From the NCBI GenBank assembly GCA_035536915.1, contig DATLNE010000034.1:1-64000 (forward strand): 64,000 nucleotides of DNA, written 5' to 3'. The stretch's first letter is position 1. Each line of letters begins with the position of its first letter. Below the pieces are notes generated by a model. That model searched no databases, had not been told where the DNA came from, and worked only from the letters and a program-made list of their open reading frames with translations. Source of the stretch: Acidimicrobiales bacterium (GTDB lineage: Bacteria > Actinomycetota > Acidimicrobiia > Acidimicrobiales > JAHWLA01). The translations under genes were made by a program, and so were the position numbers. Below, one piece after another: positions 53,246-62,626 of this stretch.

Positions 53246-53757
53246 GCCCCCACCTGCCCGTCGACCAGCTCCCGGATGAGATCGGCGTGCCCGTTGTGGC
53301 GGGCGTACTCCTCGATCATGTGGGTGTAGATCCACCGAAGCGAGCACGGCTCACCGTGTCGCACCCCGGTGTCGTCGAGGCCGAAGCGGGCGGCCGCCGT
53401 GCGGCTGTGCTCGCACTCGGCCTGCCACGTGGCCAGGTCGGCCTCCCAGTCGGCGTCGTCGAGGGGGACGAGCTCGCTGTCGGGGATTGTGCGGTCGTAC
53501 CAGATGGGCGGGGCGCTTTCCTGCAGCAGCACCCGGCGGAACCAGTTGCGCTCCACCTCGCCCATGTGACGCACCAGCCCGTGCAGTGACAGCGCCGAGG
53601 TCGCCACCGGCCGGGCCTTGCGCCCGGCGTCGTCGAGCCCCTCGCACTTGAGCAGCAGGGTGGTGCGGTGGAACTCCAGCCAGCCTTCGAGCATCTCCCG
53701 TTCGGGAAGGACGAACGAGGGCTCCTGGCGGCGCGGGTCCTGCAGCTCTTCGACCAT
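53242..53757 (-). CDS. DinB/DUF664-like protein
   Basis: 171 residues. Helical-bundle metal-binding fold. Possible ligands are in LHGLVRHMGEVERNWFRRVLL and RWIYTHMIEEYARHNGHADL (three histidines). DinB-like proteins include bacillithiol- and mycothiol-dependent transferases. It shares a divergent promoter region with tetR, where a 29-bp palindrome lies. Confidence 0.78.
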   Translation of the reverse strand: MVEELQDPRRQEPSFVLPEREMLEGWLEFHRTTLLLKCEGLDDAGRKARPVATSALSLHGLVRHMGEVERNWFRRVLLQESAPPIWYDRTIPDSELVPLDDADWEADLATWQAECEHSRTAAARFGLDDTGVRHGEPCSLRWIYTHMIEEYARHNGHADLIRELVDGQVGA

Positions 53758-53785
53758 GACTGTGGAGTCTGCCGCGTGCTACGGT

Positions 53786-53814
53786 TTGAGCACTCGCTTA
53801 AAGCAGGTGCTCAA
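53786..53814. promoter_or_regulatory. 29-bp palindromic operator for the TetR-type regulator
   Basis: TTGAGCAC (53786-53793) and GTGCTCAA (53807-53814) flank an inner GCTT-A-AAGC. Only two positions break the symmetry. The palindrome ends one base before the ATG of the TetR-type gene and lies 28 bp from the divergent DinB-like gene, so it can control both. Confidence 0.7.
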
Positions 53815-53815
53815 G

Positions 53816-54391
53816 ATGGCCCAGGACACCAGGCAACGCATCGTCGAGGCGGCGTTGGCCACCCTGAAGCAGGACGGCTACGCGGGCACCAGCGCCCGGG
53901 CCGTGGCCCGCACCGGCGGCTTCAACCAGGCCCTCGTCTTCTACTACTTCGGCTCGGTCAACGAACTGCTGCTGGCCGCCCTCGACGCCACCAGCGACCG
54001 GCGCATGGCCCGCTACCAAGCGGCCTTGGCCGAGGTGCAGACCTTGCCCGAACTGTTCCGGGTGGCGGGCGACGTCTACCGCGAGGACCTGGCCGAGGGG
54101 CACATCACCGTGCTGGCCGAACTGCTGTCGGCCCCCGACCTGCGACCCGAGATCTCGGCTCGCATCGTGCCGTGGGCCGCGTTCACGGAGGCGGCCATCG
54201 TGCGGGTGCTGGGCGACTCACCGGTGGCCGAACTGGTGCCACCGCGCGACCTGGCCTACGGCATCGTCGCCCTCTACCTGGGCATCGAGCTCTTGACCCA
54301 CCTCGACGGCGACGACAGCCGGGCCGAGTCGCTGTTCGCCGCGGGCACCAACGTGGCCTCGATGCTGGGCGCCTTCCTGGGGACGGCCTGA
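53816..54391 (+). CDS. TetR-family transcriptional regulator
   Basis: 191 residues. Helix-turn-helix at about 1-50: TRQRIVEAALATLKQDGYAGTSARAVARTGGFNQALVFYYFG. C-terminal ligand/dimerisation domain rich in Ala/Leu. The ATG directly follows a near-perfect palindrome, consistent with autorepression and leaderless or very short-leader transcription. The stop overlaps the next gene by one base. Confidence 0.88.
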   Translation: MAQDTRQRIVEAALATLKQDGYAGTSARAVARTGGFNQALVFYYFGSVNELLLAALDATSDRRMARYQAALAEVQTLPELFRVAGDVYREDLAEGHITVLAELLSAPDLRPEISARIVPWAAFTEAAIVRVLGDSPVAELVPPRDLAYGIVALYLGIELLTHLDGDDSRAESLFAAGTNVASMLGAFLGTA

Positions 54392-54828
54392 TGCCGCGCA
54401 TCTACCTGGAGACCGTCGTCGCAGCCGAGCGCCAACTCGTCTACGACCTCTCGCTCGACGTCGACGTGCACATGGGCTCGACGCGCCCGTCGAACGAACA
54501 GGCCGTGCTCGGCATCACGCACGGCCGCATGACACTGCACGACGAGGTCACGTGGAAGGCCCGACACTTCGGCATCACCTGGCGGGTGCGCTCGCGCATC
54601 ACGGCCGCCGAGCCGCCCACCACGTTCACCGACGAGATGCAGTCGGGGCCGTTCCGCCGCTGGTGCCATGTGCACCGCTTCGAGGCGCACCCCGCGGGGA
54701 CCCTGATGGTCGACGAGGTCGACTACGCCGCGCCGGTGCCCGTGCCCGTCCTGCACGGCTACATGGTGCGCCTGCTCCAAGCCCGTAACCACCACATCCG
54801 CACCTTGGCGGAAGGAGGCCGGGCATGA
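54391..54828 (+). CDS. SRPBCC/polyketide-cyclase-like protein
   Basis: 145 residues, one START-like helix-grip domain: MPRIYLETVVAAERQLVYDLSLD, TWKARHFGITWRVRSRITA, and TFTDEMQSGPFRRWCHVHRFEA near the C-terminal half. Binds small hydrophobic ligands in the family; here the ligand is unknown. Coupled to the tetR gene by TGATG and to the DUF2071 gene by ATGA. Confidence 0.78.
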   Translation: MPRIYLETVVAAERQLVYDLSLDVDVHMGSTRPSNEQAVLGITHGRMTLHDEVTWKARHFGITWRVRSRITAAEPPTTFTDEMQSGPFRRWCHVHRFEAHPAGTLMVDEVDYAAPVPVPVLHGYMVRLLQARNHHIRTLAEGGRA

Positions 54829-55526
54829 CCGAGCGCATCGCCATGCACCAGGAGTGGAACTCGCTGTCGTTCGTGCACTGGGCCTACGACCCCGCCGTGG
54901 TGCAGGCGCTGCTGCCGCCCGGCCTCACCGTCGAGACCTACGACGGCAAGGCGTGGGTAGGCCTCATCCCCTTCGACCTACGCATCCGCCCCCGGTGCAC
55001 GCCGTACGTGCCGTGGGCGTGCGCCTTCCCGGAGACCAACGTCCGCACCTACGTGCGCGGCCCCGACGGGCGCACCGGCATCTGGTTCCTGTCTCTCGAC
55101 GCCGCCCGCCTGGGCGCCGTGGCCGTCGCCCGCGCCACGTTCCGCCTGCCCTACATGTGGGCCCGCATGCGGGTCACAACCACCCCGACCACACGCACCT
55201 ACGAGTCGACCCGCCGCCGGCCGCATCGTCGGGCGCACTCGTCGGTGGTGCTCGACGTGGGCGCTCCGAGGGCGACCGACGACCTGGCCGCCTTCCTCAC
55301 CACCCGTTTCCTCATGTGGACCCGCCGGGGCGAGCACTACACCGTGGTGCAGGCCCAGCACGAGCCGTGGCGCCTCCGCCACGGGACGGTCAGGGCGCTC
55401 GACCCGGGCCTGCTGGTGGCCGACGGCCTGCCCGCGCCGACGGGCGAGCCGGTCGTGCACGTGGCCGACGATCTGGCCGTCACCCTTCGCCCTCGCACCG
55501 GTCTGGGAACCACCACCGCCGGGTAG
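54825..55526 (+). CDS. DUF2071 (YqjF-like) protein
   Basis: 233 residues. [31 protein letters not shown] then [20 protein letters not shown] are the recognisable N-terminal segments, and [11 protein letters not shown] follows. Biochemical role unknown. ATGA overlap with the upstream gene puts it in the TetR-controlled operon. Confidence 0.8.
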   Translation: MTERIAMHQEWNSLSFVHWAYDPAVVQALLPPGLTVETYDGKAWVGLIPFDLRIRPRCTPYVPWACAFPETNVRTYVRGPDGRTGIWFLSLDAARLGAVAVARATFRLPYMWARMRVTTTPTTRTYESTRRRPHRRAHSSVVLDVGAPRATDDLAAFLTTRFLMWTRRGEHYTVVQAQHEPWRLRHGTVRALDPGLLVADGLPAPTGEPVVHVADDLAVTLRPRTGLGTTTAG

Positions 55527-55536
55527 TGTCGACCGC

Positions 55537-56103
55537 ATGGCCGACCAAGCCCGGTTCGCCGAACAGGCGATGGAGTACATGCCGTCGCTGTACTCCGCGG
55601 CCCTGCGCATGACCCGCAACCCGGCCGACGCCGAGGACCTGGTGCAGGAGACCTACCTCAAGGCCTACCGCGCCTTCGCCGGCTTCGAGCAGGGCACCAA
55701 CCTCAAGGCCTGGCTCTACCGCATCCTCACCAACACGTTCATCAACATGTACCGGGCCAAGAAGCGCCGGCCCGAGATGACCGACGTCGACGACGTCGAG
55801 GACCTCTACCTCTACCACCGCCTGGGCGGCCTGGAAGCCGCTGCCGCCGGGCGCAGCGCCGAGGAAGAGGTGCTCGACCGTTTCACCGACGACGAGGTGA
55901 AGGACGCCCTGGAGTCGCTGCCCGAGCAGTTCCGCATGGCGGTGCTGCTGGCCGACGTGGAGGGTTTCTCATACAAGGAGATCGCCGAAATCCTCGACAT
56001 CCCGATCGGCACGGTCATGAGCCGGCTGCACCGGGGAAGAAGGGCGCTGCAAAAGACGTTGTACGAGTTCGGTATGCAACACGGCCTTGTCGGGGAGCGC
56101 TGA
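55537..56103 (+). CDS. sigR: ECF sigma factor, SigR/SigH type
   Basis: 188 residues. Region 2 [21 protein letters not shown] and [22 protein letters not shown]; region 4 [29 protein letters not shown] plus [15 protein letters not shown]. This is the SigR/SigH pattern of the actinobacterial thiol-stress response. The stop overlaps the anti-sigma gene (TGATG). Confidence 0.9.
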   Translation: MADQARFAEQAMEYMPSLYSAALRMTRNPADAEDLVQETYLKAYRAFAGFEQGTNLKAWLYRILTNTFINMYRAKKRRPEMTDVDDVEDLYLYHRLGGLEAAAAGRSAEEEVLDRFTDDEVKDALESLPEQFRMAVLLADVEGFSYKEIAEILDIPIGTVMSRLHRGRRALQKTLYEFGMQHGLVGER

Positions 56104-56387
56104 TGGACGACCACATTCCCGACAAGCCCGAGTGCGACGACGCCGTCCACCGGCTCTACCACTTCCTCGACGGCGAGCTCACGGGCGACAAGCGCCAGCA
56201 GATCCAGCAGCACCTCGACGCCTGCCTGCCGTGCCTGGAGGCGTTCGACTTCGAGGCCGAGCTTCGCCTCGTCATCGCCCAGAAGTGTCGCGACCAGGTG
56301 CCCGAGGCGCTGCGAGAGCGCATCGCTCAGGCCATCGACCACGAAGCGACCTTTGGCACATCCGAGGGCGGAATACCGACTCCCTAG
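56103..56387 (+). CDS. rsrA: RsrA-type zinc anti-sigma factor
   Basis: 94 residues. The redox-sensing zinc motif HLDACLPCLEAF (HxxxCxxC) is preceded by Cys11 in KPECDDAVHRLYHFLDGELT. Binds SigR when reduced and releases it when disulfide forms, as known for RsrA. Translationally coupled to sigR. Confidence 0.9.
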   Translation: MDDHIPDKPECDDAVHRLYHFLDGELTGDKRQQIQQHLDACLPCLEAFDFEAELRLVIAQKCRDQVPEALRERIAQAIDHEATFGTSEGGIPTP

Positions 56388-56405
56388 CGGACGTTTGCTT
56401 GGGAG

Positions 56406-56594
56406 ATGAGCGAACGTTCCGTTGCAGGGACCCCGTTCAACGGGGGCGGGCGACCGTCGAGGTCGTTCGGGAGGAATCGGGTGTGCAAGGAGCCGGGCTG
56501 CGAAACCCGCCTCTCGATGTACAACTCCGGCAAGTACTGCTCGCAGCACGAGCCCCTGACGGTGCCTCGCACCCGGGGCAAGAAGATCGCCTGA
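56406..56594 (+). CDS. Small zinc-finger-like protein
   Basis: 62 residues. CKEPGCETRLSMYNSGKYCSQHEP has a Cx4C...CxxH arrangement typical of a small treble-clef or zinc ribbon. Basic overall (RTRGKKIA end). Nineteen bases after rsrA on the same strand. A DNA- or RNA-binding role is plausible but unproven. Confidence 0.65.
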   Translation: MSERSVAGTPFNGGGRPSRSFGRNRVCKEPGCETRLSMYNSGKYCSQHEPLTVPRTRGKKIA

Positions 56595-56639
56595 CCGGCA
56601 TTTCGACCTCGCCGGCGACGCCACCTACGATCAGCCCCC

Positions 56640-56777
56640 ATGGACCCGATCCTGGCTGCGAAGGTCTGGCACTACTGGCTGTCGTTCGTCCTGTTCGGCA
56701 CAGGGGTGCTGGCCGCCCTCGCCCTCGTCGTCGGCTATCTCGTGAAGGTGACCTCGCAGAAGCACCCCCGGCGGTAG
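56640..56777 (+). CDS. 45-residue single-span membrane protein
   Basis: MDPILAAKVWHYWLSFVLFG followed by a hydrophobic core (TGVLAALALVVGYLV) and a basic tail (KVTSQKHPRR). Seven bases before the metalloprotease-like gene. Short but with clear membrane-protein composition. Confidence 0.6.
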   Translation: MDPILAAKVWHYWLSFVLFGTGVLAALALVVGYLVKVTSQKHPRR

Positions 56778-56784
56778 ATCCCGG

Positions 56785-57864
56785 GTGAGCGGCGGCGGCC
56801 CGATCTCGTGGGAACTGGCTGAACGCGTCGCCGTCAAGGTGGCCGGCCGAGACCCGCTGGAGTCGTCGTACCACTACGCCGCCCTGCAGCCCGACTTCGA
56901 GGAACTGACCGCCGAGGCCGAGGAACTGGTGGCGTTGGCCACCGGGCTGCGCTCCCTCGCCGGCCCCGCCCGCGCCCGGGTCACCGACCGAGCAGGATGG
57001 GTGCGCGCCAACCTGGCCTCGTTCCAGCGCCTGCTACGCCCCGTCACCGACAAGCTCGGCCCTCGCCTCGACAAGAGCCCTATCGCACCCGTGAGCCGAG
57101 CCGTGGCCGGGGCGCAGTTGGGCACGATGCTCGGCTGGATGTCGACCCGGGTGCTCGGCCAGTACGACCTGCTGCTGGTGGAGGACGAGCGTCCTGAGGA
57201 CCAGGACATCGTCTACTACGTGGGCCCCAACGTCCTGGCCCTGGAGAAGCGCTTCGCCTTCCCGCCCCGCGAGTTCCGCTTGTGGCTGGCCTTGCACGAG
57301 GTCACGCACCGGGCCCAGTTCACCGGCGTGCCGTGGATGCGCGACCACTTCCGCTCCCTGGTCGACCGCAGCCTCAACGCCATCGACCCCGACCCCAAGC
57401 GGTTCCTCGAAGCCTTGCGACGCGCCGTCGACGAGGTGCGGGCCGGGCGCAACCCCCTCGACGAGGGGGGCGTGGTCGCCTTGCTGGCCGGCCCCGAACA
57501 GCACGCCGTGCTGGTGCAGGTGCAGGGGCTGATGAGCCTGCTGGAGGGCCACGGCGACGTGACCATGGATCGCGCCGGCGCCGATCGCATCCCCAGCGCC
57601 GAGCGCTTCGCCCGGGTGCTGCGAGAGCGGCGGGCGTCGGTGGGCGGCCCGGCCAAGCTGCTGCAGAAGCTCATCGGCCTCGAAGCCAAAATGCGCCAGT
57701 ACGAGGAGGGGGAGCGCTTCATCGCCGCCGTGGAAGCGGAGGGCGGGACCGCCTTGTTGGACCGGGTGTGGGACGGCCCCGAGCTCCTTCCCACGCTGGC
57801 GGAAATCCGCGATCCGGACCTTTGGGTCGCACGTGTGCCACCGAGGCCTGCTGCCAATCGGTAG
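56785..57864 (+). CDS. DUF2342-family putative zinc metalloprotease
   Basis: 359 residues from GTG. HExxH-type motif in LWLALHEVTHRAQFTGVPW and a later EGHGDVTMDRAG that could supply the third ligand. This actinobacterial family has been noted near F420- and tilS-linked genes. Here it is upstream of a response regulator and tilS. No signal peptide, so cytosolic. Substrate unknown. Confidence 0.82.
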   Translation: MSGGGPISWELAERVAVKVAGRDPLESSYHYAALQPDFEELTAEAEELVALATGLRSLAGPARARVTDRAGWVRANLASFQRLLRPVTDKLGPRLDKSPIAPVSRAVAGAQLGTMLGWMSTRVLGQYDLLLVEDERPEDQDIVYYVGPNVLALEKRFAFPPREFRLWLALHEVTHRAQFTGVPWMRDHFRSLVDRSLNAIDPDPKRFLEALRRAVDEVRAGRNPLDEGGVVALLAGPEQHAVLVQVQGLMSLLEGHGDVTMDRAGADRIPSAERFARVLRERRASVGGPAKLLQKLIGLEAKMRQYEEGERFIAAVEAEGGTALLDRVWDGPELLPTLAEIRDPDLWVARVPPRPAANR

Positions 57865-57876
57865 CCTGGCCGTGCG

Positions 57877-58629
57877 ATGGCATCCGTTCTCGTCGTCGAC
57901 GACGAAGACGACATCCGCGAGCTCGTGCGCATCAACCTCGAACTCGACGGGCACGTGGTCTCGACAGCCCGAGATGGGCACGAGGCCCTACAGCTCGTGG
58001 CGACGCAGGTGCCCGACGTGATCGTGCTCGATGTGATGATGCCGGGCATGGACGGCTGGGAGGTCCTGTCGCGCATCAAGTCGCAGCACGGCAGCGACGC
58101 CGCGTCGGTGCCCGTCCTCATGCTCACCGCCCGCACCGACGAGATGGACCGGTTGCGGGGCGGCATCGAAGGCGCCATCCGCTACCTCACCAAGCCGTTC
58201 TCGTTGACCGAGCTGCGGGCCGAGGTGCGCAACGCCTTGGAAGGCGACCCGGAGCCGGTCAAGCGGCGCAAGGTGCAGCACGACGCGCTGGAGCAGTTGG
58301 CCCGCATGGAGCGTGGCGATTCGGCACCGCCCGAGGGCGCCCGCCCCAAGCTCACCAAGCTCGACGGGGCGCCCGAAGCCAAGCCCGCCGCCTACCGCAC
58401 GCCCCGGCTGTCGGCCGACGGGGTCGACACACTGTCGGTCAAGCAGCGCGAGCTGCTGCAGATGGTGGCGACCACGCCGACGGTGCGGGAGGCCGCCGAA
58501 CGACTGAGCGTCAGCCGCTCCAACGTCTACGCCAGCCTGCGCCGCATCGCCCGCAAGCTCGAGATGAAGTCGGTGGCCGAACTGGTTGCCGTGGCCCGCC
58601 AAGGTGGGCTCCCTGACGCCGCCGACTGA
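57877..58629 (+). CDS. Orphan response regulator with HTH output domain
   Basis: 250 residues. Receiver domain with VLVVDDEDDIREL, VIVLDVMMPGMDGW (phospho-Asp), MLTARTDE and YLTKPFS. A Pro/Lys-rich linker is followed by a C-terminal HTH (VREAAERLSVSRSNVYASLRRI). No sensor kinase is nearby. The 3' end overlaps the chosen tilS start. Confidence 0.82.
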   Translation: MASVLVVDDEDDIRELVRINLELDGHVVSTARDGHEALQLVATQVPDVIVLDVMMPGMDGWEVLSRIKSQHGSDAASVPVLMLTARTDEMDRLRGGIEGAIRYLTKPFSLTELRAEVRNALEGDPEPVKRRKVQHDALEQLARMERGDSAPPEGARPKLTKLDGAPEAKPAAYRTPRLSADGVDTLSVKQRELLQMVATTPTVREAAERLSVSRSNVYASLRRIARKLEMKSVAELVAVARQGGLPDAAD

Positions 58630-59488
58630 CGCCCTGCTGCCTCGCTGCTCGTTCCCGGCGCCGGGGACGGCGCTCGACTGCGCGGTGTCGGGCGGCGCCG
58701 ACTCCCTCGCCCTGCTCGCCCTCGCCTGCGAGGCCGGCTGCGACGTGACGGCCATCCATGTCGACCACGGCTTGCGGCGCGGCTCGGCCGCCGAGGCCGA
58801 TGTGGTGGCCGACGCCGCCGCCCGCTTCGGCGCCCGCTTCCGGGCGGAGCGGATCGACGTGGGTGCCGGGCCCAACCTGGAAGCCCGCGCCCGGGCGGCT
58901 CGTTACCAGGCGTTGCCCGACGGCGTGGCGACGGGGCACACGGCCGACGACTTGGCCGAGACGGTGCTGTTGAACCTGCTGCGCGGTGCCGGGCTCGACG
59001 GGCTCGCGCCCATGCTGCGCGCCGACGGCCGGGTGCACCGGCCGATCCTGCGCCTGCGCCGGGCCGAGACCCGTGCCCTGTGTGCCGAACTCGGGCTGGA
59101 GCCGGTGGCCGACCCGTCCAACGACGACCCCGCCTTCGTGCGCAACCGGATCCGCCACGAGCTGCTGCCGGTGCTCGACGCCATCGCCGAGCGCGACGTG
59201 GCTGCGCTGTTGGCGCGGCAGGCCACGGTCCTGCGAGAGGAAGCCGACCTGCTCGACTCGTTGGCCGACGCCCTCGACCCGTCCGACGCCAAGGCCTTGG
59301 CCGCCGCCCCGCCTGCGCTGGCCCGCCGGGCCGTGCGTCGCCTCTTGGCGGGCGAGCACCCGCCCGACGCCGCGGGGGTGGAACGGGTGCTCGCGGTGGC
59401 CCGCAACGAGGCCAAAGCGTGCGAGGTGGCAGGGGGGTTGCGGGTGCGCCGGTCCCGCGGCCGCTTGGTAGTCGAGCGCGGCGCGTAA
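58604..59488 (+). CDS. tilS: tRNA(Ile)-lysidine synthase
   Basis: 294 residues. Converts C34 of tRNA-Ile(CAU) to lysidine. PP-loop CAVSGGADSLALLALA, IHVDHGLRRGSAAEAD, ARAARYQALP, and ATGHTADDLAETVLLNLLRGAG. The C-terminal domain is shorter than in E. coli, as in other actinobacteria. The GTG at 58604 overlaps the regulator gene by 26 bp; an ATG at 58586 is an alternative. Confidence 0.9.
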   Translation: MGSLTPPTDALLPRCSFPAPGTALDCAVSGGADSLALLALACEAGCDVTAIHVDHGLRRGSAAEADVVADAAARFGARFRAERIDVGAGPNLEARARAARYQALPDGVATGHTADDLAETVLLNLLRGAGLDGLAPMLRADGRVHRPILRLRRAETRALCAELGLEPVADPSNDDPAFVRNRIRHELLPVLDAIAERDVAALLARQATVLREEADLLDSLADALDPSDAKALAAAPPALARRAVRRLLAGEHPPDAAGVERVLAVARNEAKACEVAGGLRVRRSRGRLVVERGA

Positions 59489-59500
59489 GGTTCCGACGCC

Positions 59501-60043
59501 ATGTTCGAGACCGACCCCAACCTCGGCGAGATCGTCGTCCCCGAGGACGTGCTGCAGAAGCGCATCGCTGAACTGGGCGCCGACATCACCCGCGACTACG
59601 AGGGCAAGGCGCCGTTGCTGGTCGGCGTGCTCAAAGGCGCGTTCATCTTCATGAGCGACCTGGCCCGCACCATTGCGCTGCCGGTCGAGTTCGATTTCAT
59701 GGCGGTGTCGTCGTACGGCAGCGCCACCAAGACCAGCGGTGTCGTGCGCATCGTCAAGGACCTCGACCTCGACCTCACCGGCCGCCACGTCATCGTCGTC
59801 GAGGACATCGTCGACAGCGGGCTGACGCTGTCGTACCTGCGCCGCAACCTGGCCGCCCGTGGGCCTGCGTCGTTGGAGGTGTGCGCCTTGTTCGTCAAGG
59901 ACGGGTTGCAGAAGACCGACCCCGACCTGCGTTACGTGGGCTTCCCCATCCCGCCCGATTTCGTGGTGGGCTACGGGCTCGACGTGGCCGAGCGCTATCG
60001 CAACCTCCCCTACATCTGCCGTTACCTCGGGCCGGCGTCGTAG
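59501..60043 (+). CDS. hpt: Hypoxanthine phosphoribosyltransferase
   Basis: 180 residues. Purine salvage: IMP or GMP from hypoxanthine or guanine plus [39 protein letters not shown] motif [17 protein letters not shown], and [17 protein letters not shown]. Contrast with the island PRTase-like protein, which lacks these purine-binding segments. tilS-hpt-ftsH order is conserved in actinobacteria. Confidence 0.95.
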   Translation: MFETDPNLGEIVVPEDVLQKRIAELGADITRDYEGKAPLLVGVLKGAFIFMSDLARTIALPVEFDFMAVSSYGSATKTSGVVRIVKDLDLDLTGRHVIVVEDIVDSGLTLSYLRRNLAARGPASLEVCALFVKDGLQKTDPDLRYVGFPIPPDFVVGYGLDVAERYRNLPYICRYLGPAS

Positions 60044-60073
60044 GGGAGGCGCCGCAGTACCCTGGTAAGCACC

Positions 60074-61963
60074 GTGCGCAAACTCACCCGTAGTGCCGCC
60101 TTCTACGTCATCGTCGGCCTGATCGTCCTCGCTGTGGCCAGCAGCTGGCTGGGAGGCGACGAGAAGAAGGAAAAGCTCACCCTGAGCCAGCTCCAGACGG
60201 CTGTGGCCGAGGGTCGGGTGCGCTCCGCCACCATCACCGGCACCGAGAAGATCAGCGGCGAGCTGGCCACCGGCGCCAAGTACGAAGGCAAGTTTCCCGC
60301 CGAGTACGCCGACGAGCTGACCCAGCAACTGCTCAACGCCAAGCCGCCCGTCAACGTCGAGTCGAAGGAGGAGAAGAGCAACGTCTGGATGTCGCTCCTC
60401 TTCAACTTCTTCCCGATCATCCTGTTGTTCGGCGGCTTCCTCTGGATCATCAACTCCATGCAGGGCGGCGGCAACCGGGTCATGCAGTTCGGCAAGGCCA
60501 AGGCCAAGGTCGTCTCCAAGGACCAGCCGCAGGTGACGTTCGACGACGTGGCGGGCGCGGATGAGGCCGTGGCCGAACTGCAGGAGATCAAGGACTTCCT
60601 GGCCTCGCCTGCCAAGTTCCAGGCCATCGGGGCCAAGATCCCCAAGGGCGTGTTGCTCTACGGGCCGCCGGGCACGGGCAAGACCTTGCTGGCCCGGGCC
60701 GTGGCCGGTGAGGCGGGCGTGCCGTTCTTCTCCATCTCCGGCTCCGACTTCGTGGAGATGTTCGTGGGCGTGGGCGCCTCGCGGGTGCGCGACCTGTTCG
60801 AACAGGCCAAGACGAGCGCGCCGGCGATCATCTTCATGGACGAGATCGACGCCGTCGGCCGCCATCGTGGCGCGGGCCTGGGCGGCGGCCACGACGAGCG
60901 GGAGCAGACCCTCAACCAGTTGCTCGTGGAGATGGACGGCTTCGACGCCACCACCGGCGTCATCCTCATCGCGGCGACCAACCGGCCCGACATCCTCGAC
61001 CCGGCCTTGCTGCGGCCGGGGCGCTTCGACCGCCAGATCGTGGTCGACCGACCCGACCTGGAGGGGCGCAAGCGCATCCTGTCGGTGCACGCCAAGGGCA
61101 AGCCGCTGGCCGACGTGATCGACCTGGAGGTGCTGGCCCGGCGCACGCCGGGCTTCACCGGCGCCGACCTGGCCAACCTCATGAACGAAGCGGCGCTGCT
61201 GGCCGCCCGCTACGACCGCAAGACGATCGGCATGGCCGAACTGGAAGAGGCCATCGACCGGGTCATCGCCGGCCCCGAGCGCAAGACCCGGGTGATGAGC
61301 GAGAAGGAAAAGCTCGTCATCGCCTACCACGAGGGCGGCCATGCCCTGGTCGGCCACGTGCTGCCGCACGCCGACCCCGTGCACAAGGTGTCGATCGTGG
61401 CCCGAGGGCGGGCGCTGGGCTGGACCCTGTCGCTGCCCACCGAGGACAAGTACATCGTCAGCCGGTCCGAGTTGCGCGACCAGATCGCCGTGCTGATGGG
61501 CGGGCGCACGGCTGAGGAACTCATCTTCGAAGAGCCCACCACGGGGGCGGCCAACGACATCGAGAAGGCGTCGGAGATCGCCCGGGCCATGGTCACCCAG
61601 TACGGCATGAGCGACGTGCTGGGGCCGCAGCAGTTGGGGCAGCAGACGTCGGAGGTGTTCCTCGGGCGCGACTTCGGCCACCAGGCCAACTACTCGCAGG
61701 ACGTCGCAACGCGGGTCGACGCCGAGATCCGTTCGTTGATCGAGACGGCCCACGACGAGGCGCGTTCCATCTTGACCACCCACCGAGCCACGCTCGACAA
61801 GCTCGCTGCCGCGTTGATCGAGAAGGAGACGCTCGACACGCCCGAGTTGATGGTGGTGCTGGGCGACCTGCCGCCGTGGCCGGGCACCGCGGCCAACGGC
61901 AACGGCAATGGGAAGCCTGCTCCGACGACGCGGCGTCGAGTGGCGGCCAAGCCTCGACCGTGA
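60074..61963 (+). CDS. ftsH: ATP-dependent zinc metalloprotease FtsH
   Basis: 629 residues. Membrane-anchored AAA+ protease for quality control. Two N-terminal spans (about 10-27 and 110-130), Walker [16 protein letters not shown], Walker [35 protein letters not shown], and zinc motif [15 protein letters not shown] start. TGATG overlap with folE. Confidence 0.96.
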   Translation: MRKLTRSAAFYVIVGLIVLAVASSWLGGDEKKEKLTLSQLQTAVAEGRVRSATITGTEKISGELATGAKYEGKFPAEYADELTQQLLNAKPPVNVESKEEKSNVWMSLLFNFFPIILLFGGFLWIINSMQGGGNRVMQFGKAKAKVVSKDQPQVTFDDVAGADEAVAELQEIKDFLASPAKFQAIGAKIPKGVLLYGPPGTGKTLLARAVAGEAGVPFFSISGSDFVEMFVGVGASRVRDLFEQAKTSAPAIIFMDEIDAVGRHRGAGLGGGHDEREQTLNQLLVEMDGFDATTGVILIAATNRPDILDPALLRPGRFDRQIVVDRPDLEGRKRILSVHAKGKPLADVIDLEVLARRTPGFTGADLANLMNEAALLAARYDRKTIGMAELEEAIDRVIAGPERKTRVMSEKEKLVIAYHEGGHALVGHVLPHADPVHKVSIVARGRALGWTLSLPTEDKYIVSRSELRDQIAVLMGGRTAEELIFEEPTTGAANDIEKASEIARAMVTQYGMSDVLGPQQLGQQTSEVFLGRDFGHQANYSQDVATRVDAEIRSLIETAHDEARSILTTHRATLDKLAAALIEKETLDTPELMVVLGDLPPWPGTAANGNGNGKPAPTTRRRVAAKPRP

Positions 61964-62529
61964 TGGACCTGGGTCGAATCGAAAAGGCGGTCCGGGAGAT
62001 CCTCGAAGCAGTCGGCGAGGACCCCGATCGCGACGGGCTGCAGCGCACCCCTGAGCGGGTGGCGGCCATGTACGGCGAGGTGTTCTCCGGGCTGCACGAA
62101 GACCCCGGCGACGTCCTCAACGTCACATTCGAGGCCGACCACGACGAGATGGTGCTGGAGCGCGACATCCCGTTCCACAGCGTGTGCGAGCACCACTTGG
62201 TGCCGTTCATCGGCCGGGCGCACGTGGCCTACATCCCCAACGCCGACGGGCGCATCACCGGCCTGTCGAAGCTGGCCCGGCTGGTCGACGGCTATGCCAA
62301 GCGGCCCCAGGTGCAGGAGCGGCTCACCTCGCAGGTGGCCGACACGCTGGTGCGGGTCCTCGACCCGCGGGGCGTGCTGGTGGTGATCGAGGCCGAGCAC
62401 CTGTGCATGTCGATGCGCGGCGTGCGCAAGCCCGGTGCGGTGACGGTGACCTCGGCGGTGCGGGGGTTGTTCCGCGACAACGAGGCCACCCGAGCCGAGG
62501 CCATGGCCTTCATCCACGGCCGCCGCTGA
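61963..62529 (+). CDS. folE: GTP cyclohydrolase I
   Basis: 188 residues. First step of folate synthesis. Zinc/active site [42 protein letters not shown] and [15 protein letters not shown], with the conserved Cys and His ligands. Coupled to ftsH. A family A palindrome separates it from folP. Confidence 0.96.
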   Translation: MDLGRIEKAVREILEAVGEDPDRDGLQRTPERVAAMYGEVFSGLHEDPGDVLNVTFEADHDEMVLERDIPFHSVCEHHLVPFIGRAHVAYIPNADGRITGLSKLARLVDGYAKRPQVQERLTSQVADTLVRVLDPRGVLVVIEAEHLCMSMRGVRKPGAVTVTSAVRGLFRDNEATRAEAMAFIHGRR

Positions 62530-62538
62530 CCTCCGCCG

Positions 62539-62592
62539 CCGTTCTGGTCCGGGAATCCCGCACGTAGGCACGGGATTCCCGGACCAGAACGG
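62539..62592. repeat. Palindrome (family A) between folE and folP
   Basis: CCGTTCTGGTCCGGGAATCC plus CG pairs perfectly with its complement (22 bp) around a 10-base loop. Begins 9 bp after folE and ends 34 bp before folP. The arm plan is the same as at 42253 and 50689. Confidence 0.85.
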
Positions 62593-62626
62593 GGGAGCGC
62601 CTGCCCCGGTAGGCTGCTGCGCCGAT

